A stretch of 9,930 nt of DNA from Cytophagaceae bacterium. GTDB lineage: Bacteria; Bacteroidota; Bacteroidia; Cytophagales; Spirosomataceae. Below are positions 1-6,308 of the stretch, piece after piece. Below the pieces are notes generated by a model that saw nothing but the letters and a program-made list of their open reading frames with translations, did no database searches and had not been told where the DNA came from. Positions within the stretch are counted from its first letter, which is position 1. Every line of letters begins with the position of its first letter. The DNA lies in assembly GCA_947459055.1 (NCBI GenBank), contig CANHCG010000037.1:1-9930 (forward strand). The letters are read 5' to 3'. The translations under genes and the position numbers were made by a program.

Positions 1-1
1 A

Positions 2-1048
2 CAGCGTACTCAGGCCATAGGCTAATCCATAAAAGACCAGCGCTTTTGTCGCTTCCTCCGCCGGGAATAACCAAGCCATCGCCATAAATCCACCATGCGC
101 GATGCTCGAATAGGCGAGGAGTCGCTTCGTGTTTTTTTGCCCTAATGCACCCAAATGCCCAATTAACAAAGTTAAAATCGCCAATATCGCGACCACCTCA
201 GTCATCTCCGTGGGGATTAAATGCATCAGTCGAATGCCCAACCAGGCAGCCGCGATTTTAGGCGCGGTTGAAATCCAACTCATCCATGCCGCCGGTAAAC
301 TTTCCAGCACATCCGGACTCCAAGGATGTAAAGGCGCCCAGGCCATTTTGAATAAAATACCAGCCCCCACCAATCCCAAGGCCAAGCCCACCAAACTCGG
401 ATCCGCCATCGATAAGGCCCGCGAAAATTCTGGATTATGTAAATACAAAGTTCCCGAAAGGCCGTAAATCAATGATACACCATACAAAAACATGGCCGAT
501 GTCCCCATTCCGAATAAAATATAAGGCAAGGATGCGCGCGCGCCTTCTTGGTCTTTGCGAATTCCGACTAATACGTAGGTTCCCAAGGACATCAATTCCA
601 AACTCAAATACAGCGACAACCAGTGATTACTTATGCCGGTCAACACCGCCCCGGCCAACACACTTAAAAAGCCAATTTGCTCCTCCAAATGAAAGGATTT
701 CGCCCGGGCCTGATTAACAATTAACAAAATAAACGCGAGCAGTATAATCAATAAATTAATCGCATTACTCCCTTCATTAATCCAAAACAGCTGAAAAGAT
801 GCAAAACCCACGGAATGCAGCGAATAGCGTTGATAAGCTAATACGAGTAAAAGCGCTAACCCGATTTGCGTCATGAAATAACGCCATGAACTGGCTAATT
901 TTTCTGATTTGCCATGCAAGAAAAGCTCGGTGAAAATACCTAGAATCAATAACAGGCAAATCCCAATTTCAGGTATCATCCATTCATATCCTTGGAGGAC
1001 TCCACCTAAACGGCCAGCAATTCCTGGAAGCATATCGGCTAAAATCAT
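2..1048 (-). CDS. nuoN: NADH-quinone oxidoreductase subunit N (complex I antiporter-like subunit), 3'-truncated by window edge
   Basis: An open frame of 349 codons runs from ATG at 1048 off the left edge; a full NuoN has about 450-500 residues. It would be a multi-pass inner-membrane subunit of respiratory complex I, coupling quinone reduction to proton pumping. Family marks are YLSLELMSLGTYVLVG (147-162, with the TM5 glutamate E151), LFKMAWAPLHPWSPDV (232-247, lysine K234), STAPKIAA (260-267, K264) and RLLAYSSIAHGGF (309-321). Hydrophobic stretches start near residue 24 and recur throughout. The ATG at 1048 overlaps the uvrA stop as ATGA, which favours this start; M6 and M24 are alternatives. 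Odd points: P175 replaces the lysine expected in the xxKY motif at the start of the following helix, and the usual VYEGAP after the PDV motif reads VLESLP. The other proton-channel subunits share this fold, but the motif set fits NuoN best. Confidence 0.87.
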   Translation of the reverse strand, partial: MILADMLPGIAGRLGGVLQGYEWMIPEIGICLLLILGIFTELFLHGKSEKLASSWRYFMTQIGLALLLVLAYQRYSLHSVGFASFQLFWINEGSNAINLLIILLAFILLIVNQARAKSFHLEEQIGFLSVLAGAVLTGISNHWLSLYLSLELMSLGTYVLVGIRKDQEGARASLPYILFGMGTSAMFLYGVSLIYGLSGTLYLHNPEFSRALSMADPSLVGLALGLVGAGILFKMAWAPLHPWSPDVLESLPAAWMSWISTAPKIAAAWLGIRLMHLIPTEMTEVVAILAILTLLIGHLGALGQKNTKRLLAYSSIAHGGFMAMAWLFPAEEATKALVFYGLAYGLSTL

Positions 1049-3888
1049 GAGCGAATGTAGGATTTTTTAGGGGTTAATTTTTGGGTTAAATAAAAGGCAG
1101 TTGGATTATTTTTCAGACCCACCATCTCCTCTGGCGTCCCCTCAAAACAAATATTGCCCCCATTTTCGCCACCTTCAGGTCCTAGGTCAATGATGTGATC
1201 CGCACATTTAATCACCTCCATGTTATGTTCGATGATCAGCACGGTGTCCCCTTGTTCCACTAAATCATTTAGTGCTTTCAGGAGTTTTTTGATGTCATGA
1301 AAATGCAAACCGGTCGTCGGTTCATCGAAAATGAATAAGGTTTTGCCTTTATTTGAATTTCCTTTGCCGAGGAAACTGGCCAATTTCACCCGTTGGGCCT
1401 CTCCACCCGAAAGCGAATTACTCGATTGGCCTAATTTGATGTACCCAAGTCCTACTTGGAACAAAGGCTCAATTTTCTCCGCAATTCGTGGCATTTTTTC
1501 TTTGAAGAAGGGAATACTTTCTTCCACAGTCATGTCGAGAATCTCCGCGATGGACTTTTCTTGGAATTTAATGTCGAGAATCTCTTGCTTGAAACGAAGG
1601 CCGTTGCAGGATTCGCAGGTCAACTTAATATCGGCCATGAACTGCATTTCAATCGTGATTTCGCCTTCGCCTTGACAGGTTTCACATCGCCCACCTTCCA
1701 CATTGAATGAAAAATGGGCAGGTTTGTAACCCCGACTTTTGGCTAATGGCAATTCCGAATACAACAAGCGAATCGCGTCGTATGCCTTGATATAGGTAAT
1801 CGGATTCGAGCGAGAGGATTTACCGATGGGTTGCTGATCCACCATTTCTACCCCCGAAATCTTCGAAAGACTTCCTTTGATTTCGCGGTATTTCCCGGTT
1901 TCCTCGGTGCCTAATTGCAAATTCCGCATCATGGCCGGGTATAAAATTTTACGAATTAACGTCGATTTACCCGAACCACTCACACCCGTAACTACACTTA
2001 AAATCCCCAGAGGAATCTTTACGTCCACGTTTTTTAAATTATTTTCTTGGGCTCCATGGATTTCGATGTGCGCCAAAGGCTTCCTGCGGAAGGCTGGAAT
2101 GTCAATGGAATCTTGGCCATTTAAAAAACGAAGTGTATGGCTATCGGTGGTTTTATCCGCCAAAGCCGCCTCGAGATTCCCTTGAAAAATCAATTGCCCA
2201 CCATGTCTTCCCGCTTCAGGCCCGATGTCGATGATTTGATCCGCTGCCCGCATAATTTCCTCCTCATGTTCGACCACGATGACGGTATTTCCCATTTGTT
2301 TGAGCATCTCGAGCACAGAAATCAAGCGCTCCGTGTCGCGTGGATGCAGACCGATGCTCGGTTCATCCAAAATATACATGGATCCCACGAGCGCGCTGCC
2401 GAGGGAAGTAGCTAATTTTATGCGTTGGAATTCCCCACCCGAAAGCGTCGAACTAAGGCGGTTTAAGGTCAAATATCCTAAACCCACCCGATTCATATAG
2501 TCTAAACGGTTATTGATTTCAATGAGGATTCTTCGGGCGACTGCGTGGTCGTGTTCGTTTAATTTGAGTTCCTCAAAAAACGTTTTCACTTTTGAAATAG
2601 GCCATAAAACCAAATCAATCAAGGATGTCCCGCCGATTTTTACGTAGGCCGCATCCCCACGCAAGCGGGATCCTTGGCATTCAGGGCAGGTCGTTTTTCC
2701 GCGGTAGCGCGATAATAAGACGCGATACTGAATTTTATAGGTTTCTTTTTCGAGGTGATCAAAAAACTGAGTTAATCCTGCAAAGTATTTATTTCCTTTC
2801 CAAAGCAGCTTTTTTTCTGCCGTGCTTAAATCTTTATAAGGTCGGTGAATGGGGAAGTCGAAATGGATGCCGTTGCGCAACAAAGGATGCAACCATTCAT
2901 TCATCCGCTCCGAACGCCAGGGGGCAATCGCCCCTTCATAGACCGATAATTCATGATCCGGAATAACCAAATCAGGGTCTAGGCCTAGTACTTTGCCATA
3001 ACCCTCACAATTTCGGCAGGCGCCATAGGGGTTATTGAACGAAAATAAATTGAGGCTCGGTTCCTCGAAGACGATGTCGTCTAGCTCAAATTTATTGGAA
3101 AAAACGGCACGTTTTTGGCCGTCGATGTCGATCCAACAAACCCCCTCGCCCTCAAAATATGCCGTTTGAACCGAATCGCCCAGTCGGAATGTAGTTTCCT
3201 CGTCCTCTGGCTTGGAGATGAGTCGGTCGACCAAAATGGCGATGTCTTTAACTTTTTTGCTCAGGTTTTTTAATCGCTCGGCATCCTCCACCAATTCTTC
3301 CAGGTCGATGATTTCATCCTGCACGCTGAGGCGGGTATAGCCTTTTTGAATGAGTAATTGGCATTCATCCCGCAAACTACGTTCCACATGCGGGACGAGT
3401 GGGGCGAGAATGAGGACTTTTCGGCCGGGAAATTGCCCCACCCAATCCACGATGCTGGAAACAGAATCTTTTTTGACTTCCTTGCCGGACACGGGAGAAA
3501 AGGTTTTGCCGATGCGAGCAAAGAGTAATTTAAGGTAATCGTATATTTCGGTGGTAGTTCCCACGGTGGACCGCGGGTTTTTGGTATTTACTTTTTGTTC
3601 GATGGCGATGGCGGGCGAAACGCCTTTGATGTAATCCACGGCCGGTTTTTCCATGCGGCCGAGGAATTGGCGGGCATAGGAATTGAGACTTTCGACATAC
3701 ATGCGTTGGCCCTCTGCAAACAACGTATCAAAGGCCAGCGATGATTTTCCTGAACCCGAAAGTCCCGTGATCACGACTAATTGATTACGTGGAATCGCCA
3801 CGTCCACATTTTTTAAATTGTGAACCCGGGCACCTTTAATGATGATGTGAGTTTTGGGGTCAATCGTAGTCGATTGGAAATCATTCAT
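1045..3888 (-). CDS. uvrA: Excinuclease ABC subunit A (UvrA)
   Basis: 947 residues, the normal UvrA length. UvrA dimerises, finds helix-distorting lesions and loads UvrB in nucleotide excision repair in the cytoplasm. Two ABC ATPase halves are visible: Walker A GLSGSGKSS (42-50), signature LSGGEFQR (482-489) and Walker B YILDEPSIGLHP (505-516); then Walker A GVSGSGKST (635-643), signature LSGGEAQR (826-833) and Walker B LFIFDEPTTGLH (851-862). The C-terminal zinc module is intact (CETC 735-738, CESC 758-761). Cysteine pairs CRNC (291-294) and CPEC (401-404) are present, but the CxxC that precedes CRNC by about 20 residues in E. coli UvrA is absent; residues 266-280 there are cysteine-free. 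I believe this is common in Bacteroidota UvrA. The first signature has Phe where Ala or Ser is usual. The start is the only plausible ATG; a TAATTTTG box lies just 4 nt upstream. The stop overlaps the nuoN-like ATG. Confidence 0.97.
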   Translation of the reverse strand: MNDFQSTTIDPKTHIIIKGARVHNLKNVDVAIPRNQLVVITGLSGSGKSSLAFDTLFAEGQRMYVESLNSYARQFLGRMEKPAVDYIKGVSPAIAIEQKVNTKNPRSTVGTTTEIYDYLKLLFARIGKTFSPVSGKEVKKDSVSSIVDWVGQFPGRKVLILAPLVPHVERSLRDECQLLIQKGYTRLSVQDEIIDLEELVEDAERLKNLSKKVKDIAILVDRLISKPEDEETTFRLGDSVQTAYFEGEGVCWIDIDGQKRAVFSNKFELDDIVFEEPSLNLFSFNNPYGACRNCEGYGKVLGLDPDLVIPDHELSVYEGAIAPWRSERMNEWLHPLLRNGIHFDFPIHRPYKDLSTAEKKLLWKGNKYFAGLTQFFDHLEKETYKIQYRVLLSRYRGKTTCPECQGSRLRGDAAYVKIGGTSLIDLVLWPISKVKTFFEELKLNEHDHAVARRILIEINNRLDYMNRVGLGYLTLNRLSSTLSGGEFQRIKLATSLGSALVGSMYILDEPSIGLHPRDTERLISVLEMLKQMGNTVIVVEHEEEIMRAADQIIDIGPEAGRHGGQLIFQGNLEAALADKTTDSHTLRFLNGQDSIDIPAFRRKPLAHIEIHGAQENNLKNVDVKIPLGILSVVTGVSGSGKSTLIRKILYPAMMRNLQLGTEETGKYREIKGSLSKISGVEMVDQQPIGKSSRSNPITYIKAYDAIRLLYSELPLAKSRGYKPAHFSFNVEGGRCETCQGEGEITIEMQFMADIKLTCESCNGLRFKQEILDIKFQEKSIAEILDMTVEESIPFFKEKMPRIAEKIEPLFQVGLGYIKLGQSSNSLSGGEAQRVKLASFLGKGNSNKGKTLFIFDEPTTGLHFHDIKKLLKALNDLVEQGDTVLIIEHNMEVIKCADHIIDLGPEGGENGGNICFEGTPEEMVGLKNNPTAFYLTQKLTPKKSYIRS

Positions 3889-3892
3889 AAAA

Positions 3893-3900
3893 CAAAATTA
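3893..3900 (-). promoter_or_regulatory. Putative uvrA -7 element TAATTTTG
   Basis: Read on the minus strand, TAATTTTG matches the Bacteroidota -7 consensus TAnnTTTG exactly. Only four bases (TTTT) separate it from the uvrA ATG, which would put the transcription start at or next to the A of ATG. The nearest upstream TTG (3926-3928) is 25 bp away, longer than the usual 17-23 bp, so the -33 element is weak. Confidence 0.5.
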
Positions 3901-3976
3901 ATTCTTTTAGGTTGATATAAATTATCAATAAGCAGATTTTTAAAATCCATTTTTTTGGATGGAAAATTCATCTGCC

Positions 3977-4011
3977 TTTGTTAGATTTGCCAAATCTGAA
4001 ATATAGCTTTG
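3977..4011 (+). promoter_or_regulatory. Putative Bacteroidota promoter TTTG-N23-TAGCTTTG
   Basis: TTTG at 3977-3980 and TAGCTTTG at 4004-4011 match the Bacteroidota -33 and -7 consensus elements with a 23-bp spacer. The -7 box ends 4 nt (ACCC) before the ATG at 4016, so the predicted mRNA begins at or beside the start codon. A 6-bp palindrome (AGATTT / AAATCT) sits in the spacer. Confidence 0.6.
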
Positions 4012-4015
4012 ACCC

Positions 4016-4612
4016 ATGAAAAAAATAGTCTTTTTGTTCTGTTTGATTTTCTTCGCTGCTGCATCTAGCGTGTTGGCTCAAGACGAGCAAGTTGTCATTA
4101 AAGAAGAGGGTGCCCGCGGGGATTTGGACGTGGAACCAGATGTCAGTGAATTGAGTTTTCGGGAGCGATTGCATTTTGGAGGAGGGCTTTCTGGATTGAG
4201 TTTTGGGAATCCTACAAGTATTGGTATTTCGCCGATGGCGGGATATTTATTGACCAATAATACGGTAATCGGGGTGGGGATGACTTATCAATATTATTCG
4301 TTGAATATTGCCGGGTATCGGGCAACAAGTAATTTATTGGGCGAGCGGATTTTTGTACGTCAACAAATACCCATGTTATCTCAATTACTCGGGCAGGGCT
4401 ACTTAACAGCACAATTGGAAAATTTTAATGATATGTCGGCCGGAACCACGGGCGCAGGCTATTCAAATCCCTTTTTGGTGGGTATTGGAATCGGGTCGCG
4501 GATTGGGATAAATTTGTCGCTGATGTATGATTTAAACTATTCGGCAACGTCTGCAAAACAGTCTCCCTATGGCTCAGCGTTTGTTGTCCAAGTGGGCGGA
4601 TTTTTCTTTTAA
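4016..4612 (+). CDS. Secreted protein, probable outer-membrane beta-barrel
   Basis: 198 residues, no specific family recognised. The N-terminus is a clear signal peptide: MKK, a hydrophobic core, and a likely cleavage site VLA|QDE near residue 21. A short acidic segment follows (about 22-50). The rest looks like a small beta-barrel: alternating, Gly- and aromatic-rich strands such as HFGGGLSGLSFG (53-64), IGISPMAGYLL (69-79), VIGVGMTYQYYSL (84-96), FLVGIGIGSRIGINLSLMYDL (in 153-173) and a final strand ending VVQVGGFFF. A C-terminal phenylalanine is typical of proteins inserted by the BAM machinery. Export and barrel shape are inferred from these patterns; the function is unknown. The gene stands alone between divergent uvrA and co-directional nrdB, 66 bp before nrdB. 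Promoter and start codon are almost adjacent. Confidence 0.85.
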   Translation: MKKIVFLFCLIFFAAASSVLAQDEQVVIKEEGARGDLDVEPDVSELSFRERLHFGGGLSGLSFGNPTSIGISPMAGYLLTNNTVIGVGMTYQYYSLNIAGYRATSNLLGERIFVRQQIPMLSQLLGQGYLTAQLENFNDMSAGTTGAGYSNPFLVGIGIGSRIGINLSLMYDLNYSATSAKQSPYGSAFVVQVGGFFF

Positions 4613-4678
4613 AAAAATAAATAAAAACCTCAAAAAATACGTGCTAAATCTGTAAATTCGAATCCATTTTATATACAC

Positions 4679-5659
4679 ATGTCTACAACTACTTTTCAAG
4701 AGCCTTTGTTGGTCGAAGATCCAAATCGCTTCGTACTTTTCCCGATTAAACACAATGATATTTGGCAGTTCTACAAAAAGGCGGAAGCCTCTTTTTGGAC
4801 GGCGGAAGAGATTGATTTGCAACAAGATTTGGCCGACTGGAAAAAAATGAATGATGGCGAACGCCATTTTATTTCCCATGTCTTGGCATTTTTTGCAGCG
4901 TCGGATGGGATTGTGAATGAGAACTTGGCAAACAATTTCTTGAAAGAGGTTCAATACGCGGAAGCGAAATGTTTTTATGGTTTCCAGATCATGATGGAAA
5001 ACATTCACTCGGAGACCTATTCTTTGTTGATCGACTCTTACATTTCTGATCCCAGAGAAAAAGACCATTTGTTACGCGCTATCGAAACGATTGATTGCGT
5101 GAAGAAAAAGGCGGATTGGGCTTTGAAATGGATTGAAAGTGACAATTTTGTGGAGCGTTTAATCTCGTTTGCAGCGGTAGAAGGAATTTTCTTCTCAGGT
5201 AGCTTCTGCTCCATTTTCTGGTTGAAAAAACGTGGTTTAATGCCAGGTTTATCCTTCTCGAATGAATTAATCTCTCGTGATGAGGGCTTGCACTGTGATT
5301 TCGCTTGCTTATTGTATTCGGATCACATCAAAAATAAAATTTCACAAGAGCGCATTTACGAAATTATCTTGAACGCGGTGGAAATCGAAAAAGAATTTGT
5401 GACGGTGGCTTTGCCGGTATCTTTAATCGGTATGAACGCGGAATTGATGTGTCAATACATTGAATTTGTAGCCGATCGTTTATTGGTGTCTTTAGGATGT
5501 CAAAAGAATTATAACGCGACGAATCCGTTCGACTTCATGGAAATGATTTCACTTCAAGGGAAAACGAATTTCTTTGAGAAACGCGTAGCAGAATATCAAA
5601 AATCAGGCGTTATGTCAGATAAAGAATCCATGTCCTTCTCGATGGACGAGGATTTCTAA
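4679..5659 (+). CDS. nrdB: Ribonucleoside-diphosphate reductase class Ia, beta (R2) subunit
   Basis: 326 residues, close in sequence to eukaryotic R2. It houses the diiron-tyrosyl radical cofactor that the alpha subunit (NrdA) uses to reduce ribonucleoside diphosphates to deoxy forms in the cytosol. By alignment from memory with human RRM2, the metal ligands are D76, E107, H110, E168, E202 and H205, and the radical tyrosine is Y114 (in NIHSETY); all are present. Y306 in AEYQKSGVM matches the conserved C-terminal radical-transfer tyrosine, and the tail SMDEDF is the alpha-binding peptide. The long internal match [20 protein letters not shown] is almost identical to animal R2. The start ATG immediately precedes [10 protein letters not shown]. 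nrdA is not in the window: the downstream gene is convergent and begins 4 bp after the stop. A weak -7-like TAAATTCG lies at 4653-4660; no -33 box is apparent. Confidence 0.97.
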   Translation: MSTTTFQEPLLVEDPNRFVLFPIKHNDIWQFYKKAEASFWTAEEIDLQQDLADWKKMNDGERHFISHVLAFFAASDGIVNENLANNFLKEVQYAEAKCFYGFQIMMENIHSETYSLLIDSYISDPREKDHLLRAIETIDCVKKKADWALKWIESDNFVERLISFAAVEGIFFSGSFCSIFWLKKRGLMPGLSFSNELISRDEGLHCDFACLLYSDHIKNKISQERIYEIILNAVEIEKEFVTVALPVSLIGMNAELMCQYIEFVADRLLVSLGCQKNYNATNPFDFMEMISLQGKTNFFEKRVAEYQKSGVMSDKESMSFSMDEDF

Positions 5660-5663
5660 ACAT

Positions 5664-6251
5664 TTAAAGCGGCCAACGTTCCAAGATCATCGGCAATACC
5701 AAGCCGATGATCAGGCCGGAAATCACCAATACATAATGTCGTAATTTGCTTTTGAACACTTCCAGGAGGAAGGTGGAAACAGCTAAAATTGTTGCCACAA
5801 CGAATATTTGGCCTATTTCAAGGCCTATGTTAAAGGCAAAAAGCGGTGCTAACAGCGATTGTTCCTTTCCCAATAAACTTTGTAAGTAATTCGAAAATCC
5901 CAATCCGTGGATGAGGCCAAAACCGGCCACTAACGCATAATTTCCCCAGGGCAAGGTCTTTTGTTTCAATTTATTTTCTTTGAAGTACAGATTCCCAATC
6001 GCCGAAAATAAAATCGTGCAGGGAATTAAAAATTCGATCCAGGTTGGATTAGCCGAAATCCATTTCAAGGTCGCTAATCCCAAAGTCACCGAATGGCCTA
6101 GCGTAAATGCTGTAATCAAATACAAAAGCTTTTTGATATCAAAAATGCGGTAAACACAGGTAATAGAGAGAATGAACAGTAAATGATCGATTGCCTGAAT
6201 ATTTAAAATATGCTGCAATCCTAGAATTAAATAGCTAGTAAAGCTGTTCAT
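5664..6251 (-). CDS. HupE/UreJ-family integral membrane protein
   Basis: 195 residues from ATG at 6251. The family includes accessory permeases of hydrogenase and urease clusters, thought to move nickel or related metals; most Bacteroidota members stand alone and are uncharacterised. Family marks are GLQHILNIQAIDHLLFIL (11-28; H14, D22, H23), TLGHSVTLGLA (50-60; H53), FGLIHGLGFSNYL (111-123; H115) and FNIGLEIGQIF (140-150; E145). These polar residues lie in otherwise hydrophobic segments and are candidate metal ligands. About six or seven membrane helices are apparent (near 6-30, 42-62, 73-89, 104-122, 135-165, 172-190). No urease or hydrogenase gene is nearby, so the substrate is open. An upstream in-frame ATG at 6314 would run through the GMC start and add 21 non-membrane residues; I reject it because a -7-like TAATTTTA lies between the two ATGs. 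Confidence 0.85.
   Translation of the reverse strand: MNSFTSYLILGLQHILNIQAIDHLLFILSITCVYRIFDIKKLLYLITAFTLGHSVTLGLATLKWISANPTWIEFLIPCTILFSAIGNLYFKENKLKQKTLPWGNYALVAGFGLIHGLGFSNYLQSLLGKEQSLLAPLFAFNIGLEIGQIFVVATILAVSTFLLEVFKSKLRHYVLVISGLIIGLVLPMILERWPL
5685..5712. terminator. Perfect 10-bp hairpin at a convergent gene junction (possible atypical terminator)
   Basis: GATCATCGGC (5685-5694) and GCCGATGATC (5703-5712) are perfect inverted repeats around an 8-nt loop, 26 nt past the nrdB stop and inside the last codons of the HupE-like gene. It is the only hairpin at this junction. No T-tract follows on either strand, so it is not a canonical intrinsic terminator; it may slow polymerase, protect nrdB mRNA 3' ends, or be coincidental. 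Confidence 0.35.
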
Positions 6252-6268
6252 TGTGGTTGACTTTTCGG

Positions 6269-6301
6269 TAAAATTATTGAAATTTAAAGAAATAATACAA
6301 A
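6269..6301 (-). promoter_or_regulatory. Putative hupE-like promoter TTTG-N21-TAATTTTA
   Basis: On the minus strand TTTG (6301-6298) is followed after 21 bp by TAATTTTA (6276-6269), one mismatch from TAnnTTTG. The ATG lies 17 nt further on. The -33 TTTG is one half of the palindrome CAAATTTG, whose other strand may serve as the -7 box of the divergent GMC gene. Confidence 0.45.
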
Positions 6302-6305
6302 TTTG
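6277..6305 (+). promoter_or_regulatory. Putative GMC oxidoreductase promoter TTG-N18-CAAATTTG
   Basis: TTG at 6277-6279 and CAAATTTG at 6298-6305 resemble the -33 and -7 elements with an 18-bp spacer; the -7 box has C for T at its first position. Only CCT separates it from the ATG at 6309, which predicts a leaderless mRNA. It is interleaved with the oppositely directed promoter of the HupE-like gene. Confidence 0.4.
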
Positions 6306-6308
6306 CCT

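Larger units (their letters stand above)
3889..4015. promoter_or_regulatory. Divergent intergenic region with inverted repeats
   Basis: This AT-rich 127-bp spacer separates the divergent uvrA and beta-barrel genes. It holds three inverted repeats. The first is TTGATA / TATCAA (3912-3917, 3923-3928; 5-nt spacer). The second is an interrupted hairpin GCAGAT / ATCTGC (3932-3937, 3970-3975) enclosing ATCCA / TGGAT (3945-3949, 3956-3960). The third is AGATTT / AAATCT (3983-3988, 3992-3997). The first lies upstream of the uvrA -7 box and the third between the -33 and -7 boxes of the plus-strand gene, positions where an operator could act. AT-rich DNA makes short palindromes common, so function is inference only. 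Confidence 0.4.

Noticed and set aside
129..717. Two plus-strand open frames antisense to the nuoN-like gene
   Set aside because: The minus strand carries a continuous frame with clear NuoN motifs across the same bases; the antisense translations are low-complexity, lack any family resemblance and have no promoter-like element.
777..959. Short minus-strand frame of 60 codons
   Set aside because: It is out of frame with, and lies wholly inside, the nuoN-like gene; its translation shows no motif.
1331..2966. Several plus-strand frames of 70-115 codons antisense to uvrA
   Set aside because: They mirror conserved UvrA codons; none has a recognisable domain or upstream signal.
4600..4640. T/A-rich stretch after the beta-barrel gene as an intrinsic terminator
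   Set aside because: There is no GC-containing stem; the A-tracts alone are ordinary for this base composition.
4574..5068. 164-codon minus-strand frame antisense to nrdB
   Set aside because: nrdB is unambiguous with all metal ligands intact; the antisense frame is explained by shadowing of its codons.
6303..6308. TTG start two codons before the GMC ATG
   Set aside because: The ATG at 6309 sits directly before the FAD-binding motif as in the family, and the TTG is part of the -7-like box.
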